Below are positions 32,978 to 42,259 of a DNA stretch of 64,000 nt, piece by piece. Source of the DNA: Rhizobium bangladeshense. GTDB lineage: Bacteria > Pseudomonadota > Alphaproteobacteria > Rhizobiales > Rhizobiaceae. A model generated the notes under the pieces. That model did no database searches, was not told the origin of the DNA, and worked only from the letters and a program-made list of their open reading frames with translations. Within the stretch, counting starts at the first letter, position 1. Each line of letters opens with the position of its first letter. The DNA is taken from positions 99,022 through 163,021 of the forward strand of contig NZ_LYPL01000016.1 in NCBI RefSeq assembly GCF_001662075.1. The letters run 5' to 3'. A program made the translations under genes and the position numbers.

Positions 32978-33700
32978 ATGAAGGCAAATCGTAGCGACAG
33001 GCCGGTGATCCGGCCGCTTCCTGTTATCGACCGCGCACGTCAGGTAACCGATGCGCTGGCCGATTATGTCGAGGACGCGCGCTTGCAGGCGGGTGACCGG
33101 CTGCCGGCCGAGCGTGAGCTGATGGCCGCACTTGCCGTCGGCCGTTCGACCATTCGCGAGGCGATCCGGCATTTCCAAGCGCTTGGCGTCATCGAGACGC
33201 GCAAGGGCAGCGGCACCTATCTGCTGAAGCCGGTGTCCCGGGCAACGATCCATATGCCGCTGTCTTTCGATGCGGTGCATCTGCGCGACGCGCTGCTGCA
33301 GACGCTGGAGGTCCGCCGCGGCATCGAGTGCGAAGCGGGCATGGTCGCGGCCCGGCGGCGCACCGAGAAGGATCTTACAGTCATCGAGGAGAAGCTCAAC
33401 GAGATGGAGAGGGTGCATCTGGAGAAGGGCACCTCCGGGCCGGAGGATCTGGCTTTCCACCTCGCCGTCTACGACGCCACCCACAATCCGCTGTTTCGCC
33501 AGCTTCTTGAGCAGATGCGCGAGACCTTCGAGCGTTTTTGGGAGCATCCCTTCGACCGGCAGGACTTCGCCCGCCGGTCCTTTCCTTTTCACCGCACCCT
33601 TTTCAATGCGATTGCCGCCGGGGATCCGGAGGCGGCACGCGCGGAAACATTGAAAATCCTCGACATCGTCGAGGAAGACATCAAGGAAATGTCCAAATGA
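32978..33700 (+). CDS. GntR-family (FadR subfamily) transcriptional regulator
   Basis: A 240-residue regulator. The N-terminal winged helix reads LQAGDRLPAERELMAALAVG followed by RSTIREAIRHFQALG, the GntR signature. The C-terminal all-helical FCD domain has the metal-ligand pattern LAFHLAVYDATHN and FPFHRTLFNAIAAGD. I use ATG 32978; longer reading frames enter the acyltransferase promoter region. Its stop overlaps the start of the PLP-enzyme gene (ATGA), so regulator, enzyme and ABC importer form one unit, and the ligand is probably the imported compound or a product of it. Confidence 0.88.
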   Translation: MKANRSDRPVIRPLPVIDRARQVTDALADYVEDARLQAGDRLPAERELMAALAVGRSTIREAIRHFQALGVIETRKGSGTYLLKPVSRATIHMPLSFDAVHLRDALLQTLEVRRGIECEAGMVAARRRTEKDLTVIEEKLNEMERVHLEKGTSGPEDLAFHLAVYDATHNPLFRQLLEQMRETFERFWEHPFDRQDFARRSFPFHRTLFNAIAAGDPEAARAETLKILDIVEEDIKEMSK

Positions 33701-34866
33701 GCAACGGCGCAGATCCGTTCGATCTTGCATCCCTCATCACCGCCCACGACGACGGCAACTTCGCCGACGCTGTCGTGCCGCCGATCTTCCAGACCTCGCT
33801 TTTCACCTTTTCCGATTATGACGAAATGATCACCGTCTATCGCGGCGAGAAGGTGCGGCCGACCTATACCCGCGGGCTCAATCCGACGGTGCGCGCCTTT
33901 GAGGAAATGCTGGCCAAGCTCGAAGGCGCGGAGGATGCGCTGGGTTTTGCAAGCGGCATGGCGGCGATTTCCTCGGCCATCTTAAGCTTTGTCGAACCGG
34001 GCGACCGCATCGTCGCGGTCAAACATGTCTATCCCGATGCCTTCCGCCTGTTCGGCACCATCCTGAAGCGGATGAAGGTCGAGGTGACCTATGTCGACGG
34101 GCGCGACGAGGAGGCGGTCGCCAGGGCGCTGCCCGGCGCCAAGCTGTTGTACCTGGAAAGCCCGACGAGCTGGGTGATGGAGGCGCATGATGTCGGCGCG
34201 CTCGCAGCGCTGGCCAAACGCCACGGCATCGTCTCGATGATCGACAACAGCTGGGCGAGCCCGGTCTTTCAGCGGCCGCTGACGCTCGGCGTCGATCTCG
34301 TCATCCATTCGGCTTCGAAATATCTCGGCGGCCACAGCGATGTGGTGGCGGGCATCGTCGCCGGCTCGAAGGAGATGATCGCCCGCATCAAGGCCGAGGC
34401 CTATCCCTATCTCGGCGGCAAGCTTTCGCCCTTCGACGCCTGGCTGCTGATCCGCGGCCTGCGCACGCTGCCGCTGCGCATGAAGGCGCATGAGGCGTCG
34501 GCGCTGGAAATCGCCCGGCGCCTGCAGCGGCTTGAGGTGGTGGAGACGGTCTGCCACCCGGGTCTCGCCAACCGGCTGCCTGCCGGGCTCAACGGCACCT
34601 CGGGCCTGTTTTCCTTCATCTTCCGCGAAGGCGTCGATATTCGCGCCTTCGCCGACCATCTCAAGCTCTTCAAGTTGGGAGTAAGCTGGGGTGGGCATGA
34701 AAGCCTGATCGTACCGGGCGAGGTGGTGCTGCAGCAGAAGGCACAACCGAATTCCGCGCAGACCTTCGGCATCCATGCGCGATCCGTACGCCTCCATGTC
34801 GGCCTCGAAGGAACCGAGGCGCTGTGGAGGGACATCGAGGAGGCGCTTGCCGCCTCGCAATCCTGA
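33697..34866 (+). CDS. Cys/Met-metabolism PLP-dependent lyase (cystathionine beta-lyase-like)
   Basis: A 389-residue PLP enzyme of the trans-sulfuration family. LGFASGMAAISSAILSFVEP is the phosphate-binding segment, DNSWASPVFQRPL the cofactor-stacking Asp region, and HSASKYLGGHSDVVAG holds the PLP-binding Lys. RPTYTRGLNPTVRAFEEML carries the Tyr/Arg that reach from the partner subunit. Family members cleave C-S bonds in cystathionine, Met or related thio-amino acids. Being inside an ABC-import operon, it is more likely catabolic. The substrate is not known. Confidence 0.87.
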   Translation: MSNGADPFDLASLITAHDDGNFADAVVPPIFQTSLFTFSDYDEMITVYRGEKVRPTYTRGLNPTVRAFEEMLAKLEGAEDALGFASGMAAISSAILSFVEPGDRIVAVKHVYPDAFRLFGTILKRMKVEVTYVDGRDEEAVARALPGAKLLYLESPTSWVMEAHDVGALAALAKRHGIVSMIDNSWASPVFQRPLTLGVDLVIHSASKYLGGHSDVVAGIVAGSKEMIARIKAEAYPYLGGKLSPFDAWLLIRGLRTLPLRMKAHEASALEIARRLQRLEVVETVCHPGLANRLPAGLNGTSGLFSFIFREGVDIRAFADHLKLFKLGVSWGGHESLIVPGEVVLQQKAQPNSAQTFGIHARSVRLHVGLEGTEALWRDIEEALAASQS

Positions 34867-34899
34867 AACCCGAGAGAAACCGAAAAGGGGGAACTGAGC

Positions 34900-36159
34900 A
34901 TGAAAAAACTAATAATCTCGACGCTCTTTGCTTCGATGATGGCGGGTACGGCGCTTGCCGATACGACGCTGAAGCTCGTCGAAGTCATCACCAGCCCGGA
35001 ACGCACCGAAACGCTGAAATCGATCGTCGGCAAGTTCGAGGCCGCCAATCCCGGCACCAAGGTCGACATCATCTCGCTGCCGTGGAACGAAGCCTTCCAG
35101 AAGTTCGCCACCATGGTGTCGGCCGGCGACGTGCCCGATGTGATGGAGATGCCCGATACCTGGCTGTCGCTCTATGCCAATAACGGCATGCTCGAAAGCC
35201 TCGAGCCCTACCTCGAAAAGTGGGAACACACCAAGGAACTGACGCCGCGCGCCCTCGAACTCGGCCGCGACGTCAAGAACACCGCCTACATGCTGCCCTA
35301 CGGCTTCTATTTGAGGGCGATGTTCTACAACAAGAAGCTGCTCTCGGAAGCTGGCGTCGCCGGGCCGCCGAAGACGCTGGACGAATTCACTGCCGCGTCC
35401 GAAAAAGTCTCGAAGCTGCCGGGCAAATACGGCTACTGCATGCGCGGCGGGCCGGGCGGCCTCAACGGCTGGATGATCTTCGCCGCCTCGATGGCCGGCT
35501 CGAACAAATACTTCAACGAAGACGGCACCTCGACGATGAACAGCCCCGGCTGGGCCAAGGGCATCGAATGGATGGTCGATCTCTACAAGAAGGGCTATGC
35601 GCCGAAGGACAGCGTCAACTGGGGCTTCAACGAAGTCGTCGCCGGCTTCTATTCCGGCACCTGCGCCTTCCTCGACCAGGATCCGGATGCGCTGATCGCC
35701 ATCGCCGAGCGCATGAAGAAGGAAGACTTCGGCGTCGCCCCGCTGCCGAAAGGTCCTGACGGCAAGTCCTTCCCGACCATCGGCTACGGCGGCTGGTCGA
35801 TGTTTTCCACAAGCGCCAACAAGGACTTGTCCTGGAAGCTGATCGCAACACTCGAAGGGCCGGAAGGCAATCTTGAGTGGAACAAGCGCATCGGCGCCCT
35901 GCCGGCCTATACGTCGGCGGAGAAGGATCCCTTCTATGCCGGTGACCAGTTCAAGGGTTGGTTCGAAGAGCTGGCGGACCCGAACACGGTGCCGACTGTC
36001 ATGCCCACCTACCTCGAGGAGTTCGCCTTCTTCAAGGATTCGCTGGCGATCAAGACCTCGCAACAGGCCCTGCTCGGCGACATCTCGGCCAAGGATCTGG
36101 CCGACCAGTGGGCGGACTATCTGACCAAGGCGCAGCAGAAGTTTTTGAGCAAGAAGTAG
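34900..36159 (+). CDS. Sugar-type (CUT1) ABC transporter substrate-binding protein
   Basis: A 419-residue periplasmic binding protein of the extracellular-solute-binding family 1. Signal peptide MKKLIISTLFASMMAGTALA; mature N-terminus TTLKLVEVITSPERTETLKS. The domain hinge regions YGFYLRAMFYNKKLL and FSTSANKDLSWKLIATLEG are typical. The ligand is expected to be a sugar or sugar derivative, but the adjacent PLP enzyme leaves room for an amino-acid conjugate. A palindromic repeat follows before the permease genes. Confidence 0.87.
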   Translation: MKKLIISTLFASMMAGTALADTTLKLVEVITSPERTETLKSIVGKFEAANPGTKVDIISLPWNEAFQKFATMVSAGDVPDVMEMPDTWLSLYANNGMLESLEPYLEKWEHTKELTPRALELGRDVKNTAYMLPYGFYLRAMFYNKKLLSEAGVAGPPKTLDEFTAASEKVSKLPGKYGYCMRGGPGGLNGWMIFAASMAGSNKYFNEDGTSTMNSPGWAKGIEWMVDLYKKGYAPKDSVNWGFNEVVAGFYSGTCAFLDQDPDALIAIAERMKKEDFGVAPLPKGPDGKSFPTIGYGGWSMFSTSANKDLSWKLIATLEGPEGNLEWNKRIGALPAYTSAEKDPFYAGDQFKGWFEELADPNTVPTVMPTYLEEFAFFKDSLAIKTSQQALLGDISAKDLADQWADYLTKAQQKFLSKK

Positions 36160-36181
36160 CGGGAAAGGGGGCGGCTGCAGC

Positions 36182-36269
36182 CCCCTCATCCACCTGCCGG
36201 CACCTTTTACCTGGGTCGAGGCCAGCGGCTCGACCCAGGTAAAGGTGGCCCGAAGGGTCGGATGAGGGG
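36182..36269. repeat. Palindromic intergenic element between binding-protein and permease genes
   Basis: Outer arms CCCTCATCC (36183-36191) and GGATGAGGG (36260-36268) enclose an inner dyad ACCTGGGTCGAG / CTCGACCCAGGT (36209-36240). The ends match a common rhizobial intergenic palindrome. As in other binding-protein operons, it may stabilise upstream mRNA or limit readthrough to the permeases. Confidence 0.7.
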
Positions 36270-36345
36270 CCGCAGTCGCCCAGTTTTCAGAAGCATCAGC
36301 CGCGCGAGAATTCTCAACCGGGTAGACAATGGAAAATACGCACTG

Positions 36346-37281
36346 ATGACCATTTCCGCCGATATGCTCGACATGCGTCGCGACCGCAGGCCGTGGCTGC
36401 GTCGTCTTGCCGATGCTTCGGAGCCTTATCTTTACAGCGCCCCGTCACTGATCCTGATCATCGCGGTGATGCTGGTGCCGCTGACATTGGGTGTCTCCTA
36501 CGCCTTCCGCGATATCCAGCTGCTCAATCCCTTTTCCGGCGGCTTCGTCGGGCTCGATCATTTCCGTGAGCTTTCTACGGATGCCGCCTTCTACGGCGCG
36601 CTCAGGAACACGCTCTGGTGGACCGGCGCCTCCGTCGTCCTGCAGTTCGTCTTCGGGCTCATCCTGGCGCTGCTGCTCGACAAGCCGTTCAAGGGCAGGG
36701 CGATCGCCCAGGCGCTGGTCTTCCTGCCCTGGGCCGTGCCGTCCTTTCTCGCCGGCCTCAACTGGGCCTGGCTGTTCAATCCTGTTATCGGACCGATCCC
36801 GCACTGGCTTTTCGCCCTCGGGCTGATGGATGAGCCGGGCAATATCCTGTCCGATCCCAATTATGCGATGTGGGGGCCGATTATCGCCAATGTCTGGTGG
36901 GGCATTCCCTTCTTCGCCATCACGCTGCTGGCGGCCCTGCAGGCGATCCCGCGCGATCTCTATGAGGCGGCGTCGATCGACGGCGCCGGCTGGTTCCAGC
37001 GTTTCCGCTCGATCACCCTGCCGTTTCTCGCGCCGACCATCGCCATCACCGTGCTTCTGCGCACCGTCTGGATCTCCAATTTCGCCGATCTCATCGTCGT
37101 CATGACCAATGGCGGGCCGGCCGACCGCACGCAGATCGTCGCGAGCTACATCTTCACGACCGCGTTCAAGCGGCTCGATTTCGGTTATGCCTCGGCGATC
37201 GCGCTGGTGCTGCTGGCGCTGCTGCTCGCCTATTCGATGCTGATCATCCTGCTCAGGCAGACGCTGCTGAACAAGGATTGA
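36346..37281 (+). CDS. Sugar-type ABC transporter permease, first subunit
   Basis: A 311-residue inner-membrane permease (MalF/UgpA type) with six hydrophobic segments. The EAA loop reads EAASIDGAGWFQRFRSITLP. I chose ATG 36346 (MTISADMLDM); the longer frame starts in the palindromic element. It forms the channel with the next gene and the ATPase that follows. Confidence 0.88.
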   Translation: MTISADMLDMRRDRRPWLRRLADASEPYLYSAPSLILIIAVMLVPLTLGVSYAFRDIQLLNPFSGGFVGLDHFRELSTDAAFYGALRNTLWWTGASVVLQFVFGLILALLLDKPFKGRAIAQALVFLPWAVPSFLAGLNWAWLFNPVIGPIPHWLFALGLMDEPGNILSDPNYAMWGPIIANVWWGIPFFAITLLAALQAIPRDLYEAASIDGAGWFQRFRSITLPFLAPTIAITVLLRTVWISNFADLIVVMTNGGPADRTQIVASYIFTTAFKRLDFGYASAIALVLLALLLAYSMLIILLRQTLLNKD

Positions 37282-37285
37282 GACT

Positions 37286-38116
37286 ATGAGACGATCCGTC
37301 ATCCCCACCATCGCGCACCGCCTGGCGATCCTCTGCTACATCGCCTTCGCGCTCTTCCCGCTGTTCTGGCTGCTCAAGGTTTCGGTGACGCCGAACGACC
37401 TGCTCTATAGCGAGGGCGTGCGCATGTGGCCGTCGCGCACGAGCTGGGATCATTATGCCTTCGTGCTGCAGCACAGCGCCTTTCCGACCTTCTTCAAGAA
37501 CAGCTTGATCGTCTCGGCCTCGACGGCGGTGACCGTAACGGTCTGCGCCTCGCTCTCCGGCTATGCGCTGTCGCGGTTCAATTTCCGGGCGAAATACTGG
37601 ATCGTCGCCCTGATGTTGCTGACCCAGATGTTCCCGCTCGTCATGCTGGTTGCGCCGATCTTCAAGATCCTGTCGCCGCTGCACCTGACCAACAGCCTGA
37701 CCGGGCTGGTCATTGTCTACACCGCCTTCAACGTGCCTTTCGCCACCTTCCTGATGCAATCCTTCTTCGACGGCATCCCCAGGGATTTGGAAGAGGCAGC
37801 GATGATCGACGGCGCCACGCAATTTACGGCCTTCCGCCAGATCATTCTGCCGCTGACGCTGCCCGGCATCGCTGCCACCCTCGGCTTCGTCTTCACGGCG
37901 GCCTGGAGCGAGCTGCTCTTCGCGCTGATGCTGATCAACGGCAATGATGCGGCGACCTTCCCGGTCGGGCTTCTCACTTTCGTTTCGAAATTCTCGGTCG
38001 ATTTCGGGCAGATGATGGCGGCGGGCGTCATGGCGCTCATTCCGGCCGGCCTCTTCTTCCTGCTCATCCAGCGTTATCTCGTTCAGGGCCTGACGGCCGG
38101 CGCGGTCAAGGGTTAA
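37286..38116 (+). CDS. Sugar-type ABC transporter permease, second subunit
   Basis: A 276-residue inner-membrane permease (MalG/UgpE type). The EAA loop is EEAAMIDGATQFTAFRQIIL, and the N-terminus LAILCYIAFALFPLFWLLKV is the first span. It begins 4 bp after the previous gene and ends 4 bp before the ATPase gene, so the three are translated from one message. Confidence 0.88.
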   Translation: MRRSVIPTIAHRLAILCYIAFALFPLFWLLKVSVTPNDLLYSEGVRMWPSRTSWDHYAFVLQHSAFPTFFKNSLIVSASTAVTVTVCASLSGYALSRFNFRAKYWIVALMLLTQMFPLVMLVAPIFKILSPLHLTNSLTGLVIVYTAFNVPFATFLMQSFFDGIPRDLEEAAMIDGATQFTAFRQIILPLTLPGIAATLGFVFTAAWSELLFALMLINGNDAATFPVGLLTFVSKFSVDFGQMMAAGVMALIPAGLFFLLIQRYLVQGLTAGAVKG

Positions 38117-38120
38117 ACAA

Positions 38121-39179
<1,059 letters not shown>

Positions 39180-39302
39180 GCAGTCGAGCATCAAAACCAC
39201 TCCGCAGGCTGCCCTATCTCATGGTTGTTCCCGTCGTAGAAAGCACCCGGCGTCAAAAAGATCGATCAGATTCAAGGGGATGGCCGAGACTCGGAAAACG
39301 CG

Positions 39303-39370
39303 TGAATCATTTTGGCTAAGCTATTGAAATTTGATTCGTTTTGATTCGGAACCAATCGTAAAGTGATTCG
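39303..39370. promoter_or_regulatory. Array of TGATTCG repeats upstream of ku
   Basis: TGATTCG occurs directly at 39332-39338, 39342-39348 and 39364-39370, with spacings of 10 and 22 bp, close to one and two helical turns. An inverted, shortened copy GAATCA lies at 39304-39309. The array is AT-rich and 39 bp before the first Ku start, as expected for a promoter-proximal activator or repressor site. Confidence 0.45.
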
Positions 39371-39408
39371 GTTGACTCGCACTGGTTGCGGCAGGGAGCG
39401 CGTGCGAA

Positions 39409-40308
39409 ATGGTTGCCCCGAGAGCGAATTGGAAAGGCTTCATCAAGTTCGGGGAGGTCGCTTTCCCCGTGGCGCTCTACACGGCCGCCTCCACATCCGA
39501 GCGGATCGCGTTTCACACGCTGAACAGGAAAACCGGCAATCGGGTGCGCCGAGAATTCGTGGACGGTGAGACCGGCGATCCGGTCGAACGCGAGGACCAG
39601 GTCAAGGGTTTCGAGGTCGAAGATGGTCGCTACGTTGTCCTCGAGCCCGAGGAGGTCGCCGCCGCCGTTCCCGAAAGCGACAAGACACTGAAGGTGGAGG
39701 CGTTTATTCCTTGTGACGAAGTCGACGACGTCTATTTCGACAAGCCTTATTATCTAGCCCCCGACACTATGGGCAGCGACGCTTTCAAGCTTCTGAGGGA
39801 TGGCATGAAGAAGGCCAAGGTCGCGGCCATCGCCCGGACGGTGCTGTTTCGGCGTTTGCGGACGCTTCTCATCCGCCCCCTTGGCAAAGGGCTGGTCGGC
39901 TCCACTTTGAACTTCGACTATGAAGTCCGCTCCTCCGAGAAGGCTTTCGAGGAGATGCCGGATCTCAAGATCGAAGGCGAGATGCTGGAGCTTGCCAAGC
40001 ACATCATTAACACCAAGAAGGGCGAGTTCGATCCGAAGGAATTCGACGACCGTTACGAAGCGGCCGTCGCCGAACTGGTGAAGGCCAAAATCGAAGGCCG
40101 CACTCTTCCGAAGAAAAAGGCCGCGCCGGCTGCAAAACCGAGCGATCTGTTACAGGCACTGCGCGAAAGCGCCGGCATGACGACCCCAGCAAAGACGAAG
40201 CGCACCGCCGCAAATGCCAATGCCGGCAAGAGCAGGCAGAAGGCCGCAAGCGCATCGGCGCCGAAATCTCGCAGCCCCGGCGGCGCTCACCAGCGCCGGG
40301 CCGGGTGA
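39409..40308 (+). CDS. ku: Ku protein (first copy)
   Basis: A 299-residue bacterial Ku, a homodimeric ring that binds DNA double-strand ends and recruits LigD. Family landmarks: RANWKGFIKFGEVAFPVALY, ERIAFHTLNRKTGNRVRREF, and YFDKPYYLAPDTMGSDAFKL. The C-terminal extension from about 230 is Lys/Ala-rich (KKKAAPAAKPSDLLQALRES), likely for LigD or DNA contact. The second Ku gene follows 12 bp later. Having two Ku copies side by side suggests a heterodimer or separate roles. Confidence 0.95.
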   Translation: MVAPRANWKGFIKFGEVAFPVALYTAASTSERIAFHTLNRKTGNRVRREFVDGETGDPVEREDQVKGFEVEDGRYVVLEPEEVAAAVPESDKTLKVEAFIPCDEVDDVYFDKPYYLAPDTMGSDAFKLLRDGMKKAKVAAIARTVLFRRLRTLLIRPLGKGLVGSTLNFDYEVRSSEKAFEEMPDLKIEGEMLELAKHIINTKKGEFDPKEFDDRYEAAVAELVKAKIEGRTLPKKKAAPAAKPSDLLQALRESAGMTTPAKTKRTAANANAGKSRQKAASASAPKSRSPGGAHQRRAG

Positions 40309-40320
40309 TCGGAGGTTGCC

Positions 40321-41139
40321 ATGGCGATCCGGCCATATTGGAAAGGGTATCTGAAGCTATCGCTTGTCACCTGCCCGGTGCAGATGATGCCGGCCACCTC
40401 CGAAAACGAGAAGGTACGCTTTCACACGCTCAATCGCGCAACTCAAAACCGCGTCGTCAGCCATTATGTCGATGCCGTCACCGGCAAGGACGTGAAAGAT
40501 GAAGATGAAGTGAAAGCCTATCAGCGCGGTGAGAACGAATACGTCTTACTCGAAGACGAGGAGCTGGAGAACGTTGCACTTGAAAGCACCAAGACGATCG
40601 ATATCGGAGTGTTTACGCCCCGCAACAGCGTCGAATGGATCTGGCTCGACACGCCCTACTATCTTTCACCCGATGATCCGGTCGGCCTGGAGGCATTCTC
40701 AGTGATCCGCGATGCGATGGCGGCTGAGGACATGGTCGGCATCTCCCGGCTGGTGATTGCACGCCGCGAGCGCGCCGTCATGCTGGAGCCACGCGGCAAG
40801 GGGATCGTCCTTTGGACCCTGCGATACGGTGACGAAGTGCGCGACGCGGAGAGCTACTTCGAGCGGGTGGATGATCAACCGGCAGACAGCCAAATGATGC
40901 CGCTGGTTCAGCAGCTGATCAAGAAGCAGACGCAGCACTGGAATCCGAAAATGGCCTCCGACCCCGTGCAGGATAGGCTTCTCGACATCATCGAAGCCAA
41001 GAAGAAACTGATGAAGAAGCCTGCCAGGGTAAAATCGAAGGGCAGGGAAAAGGCAGAACCGGCTCCCAGCAACGTCATCAACATCATGGAAGCCCTGCGC
41101 AAATCCGTCGATGCCGAGAACCGATCCGGCAGGCATTGA
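40321..41139 (+). CDS. ku: Ku protein (second copy)
   Basis: A 272-residue Ku paralogue with the same core: RPYWKGYLKLSLVTCPVQMM, EKVRFHTLNRATQNRVVSHY, TPYYLSPDDPVGLEAFSVI. Its C-terminal tail is shorter and differs from the first copy (KKLMKKPARVKSKGREK). GGAGGT precedes the ATG. It lies between the first Ku gene and the ligase-only LigD gene, 3 bp upstream of the latter. Confidence 0.95.
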   Translation: MAIRPYWKGYLKLSLVTCPVQMMPATSENEKVRFHTLNRATQNRVVSHYVDAVTGKDVKDEDEVKAYQRGENEYVLLEDEELENVALESTKTIDIGVFTPRNSVEWIWLDTPYYLSPDDPVGLEAFSVIRDAMAAEDMVGISRLVIARRERAVMLEPRGKGIVLWTLRYGDEVRDAESYFERVDDQPADSQMMPLVQQLIKKQTQHWNPKMASDPVQDRLLDIIEAKKKLMKKPARVKSKGREKAEPAPSNVINIMEALRKSVDAENRSGRH

Positions 41140-41142
41140 GCA

Positions 41143-42219
41143 ATGACCAGACCACGGCAACGCTCCGTCCCCCTCCTTCGCGAGTCCAGTTCGTCGATAC
41201 AATCTCGACCTGTCCGCCGGCGTGATCCCGACCAGCCAAGCCTGCCGTTCGATGCAATGCCGTCCAGAGTGGAGCCCTGCCTGGCGTTGCTGAAGCAAAC
41301 GGTGCCGCAAGGCCCGGATTGGCTCTATGAGGTGAAGTGGGACGGCTACCGATTGGCGATCCACATCGAGCCAAGGAGCATTCGCATCCTCACCCGCGGC
41401 GGCCATGACTGGACCCACCGATTCCCAACTGTCGCTGCGGGGGCAAGAGAGCTCGGTGTAACGAGCTGCATTCTCGACGGAGAAGCCGTTGTTCTCGATG
41501 AAGAGGGGCGGTCCGACTTTGGAGCGTTGCAGCGGTCGCTCGGCGGCAGAGGCGGCAAGCGAATCTCAACCGAATCCGTCTTCTGCGCCTTCGATCTGTT
41601 ATATCTCGATGGTCACGACCTGACGCGCACCGAGCTCTCGGTCCGCCGTCATCTTCTGCAGGATCTGATTCCCGAGACCGAAAATGGGGCCATTCGGTTC
41701 TCGCAAGACCTGGATTTGGCTGGCGAGGAACTGCTTGAGCATGCATGCGATCTGGGGCTGGAAGGCATCATTGCCAAGCGCAGGGACAGCCCTTACCGAA
41801 GTGGTCGTCTGGGGGACTGGCAGAAGATCAAGTGCGTTCAGAGCGACAGTTTCATGATCGTCGGGTACGAGGAATCCGCCAGCACCCGCGGCGGGCTCGG
41901 CAGTCTTTTGCTTGCGGGTCGCAATGGTCAAGGCTGGATCTATGTCGGATCGGTCGGCACGGGGTTCAATCGAACGGAGGCGGAGGATTTGCGCAAGACG
42001 TTGAACCGTCTCCAAACGAAAAAACCTGTTGTGCCGCTGAAAGGAAAGCGCCTTGTCTTTTCCCAGCCGACCCTCATCGCCGAAATCGAGTTTCGCGGCT
42101 GGACGCGCGAGGGCAGTCTCCGCCACCCCTCATATAAAGGCCTTCGCGAAGTCCAGGATAATGCTGCCGTCTTTGATATGACTGATGCCACTGCGACAGG
42201 ACATTCCGCGGGCGATTAA
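41143..42219 (+). CDS. ATP-dependent DNA ligase (LigD ligase domain only)
   Basis: A 358-residue ligase with nucleotidyltransferase motif I YEVKWDGYRLA (adenylated Lys65), DGEAVVLDEEGRSDFGALQR (motif III region), GLEGIIAKRRDSPYRSGR (motif IV), and WQKIKCVQ (motif V). An OB-fold follows to the end. It has no polymerase or phosphoesterase domain. The family is LigD-ligase, so it likely seals ends held by the two Ku proteins encoded directly upstream in the same operon. Confidence 0.92.
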   Translation: MTRPRQRSVPLLRESSSSIQSRPVRRRDPDQPSLPFDAMPSRVEPCLALLKQTVPQGPDWLYEVKWDGYRLAIHIEPRSIRILTRGGHDWTHRFPTVAAGARELGVTSCILDGEAVVLDEEGRSDFGALQRSLGGRGGKRISTESVFCAFDLLYLDGHDLTRTELSVRRHLLQDLIPETENGAIRFSQDLDLAGEELLEHACDLGLEGIIAKRRDSPYRSGRLGDWQKIKCVQSDSFMIVGYEESASTRGGLGSLLLAGRNGQGWIYVGSVGTGFNRTEAEDLRKTLNRLQTKKPVVPLKGKRLVFSQPTLIAEIEFRGWTREGSLRHPSYKGLREVQDNAAVFDMTDATATGHSAGD

Positions 42220-42259
42220 GATCTCGCCAGCACCAACTGCAGCCTGCCGTCTGGCAGTG

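Noticed and set aside
34909..36189. Minus-strand frame of 426 codons opposite the sugar-binding protein
   Set aside because: Antisense shadow in a high-GC operon, without a domain.
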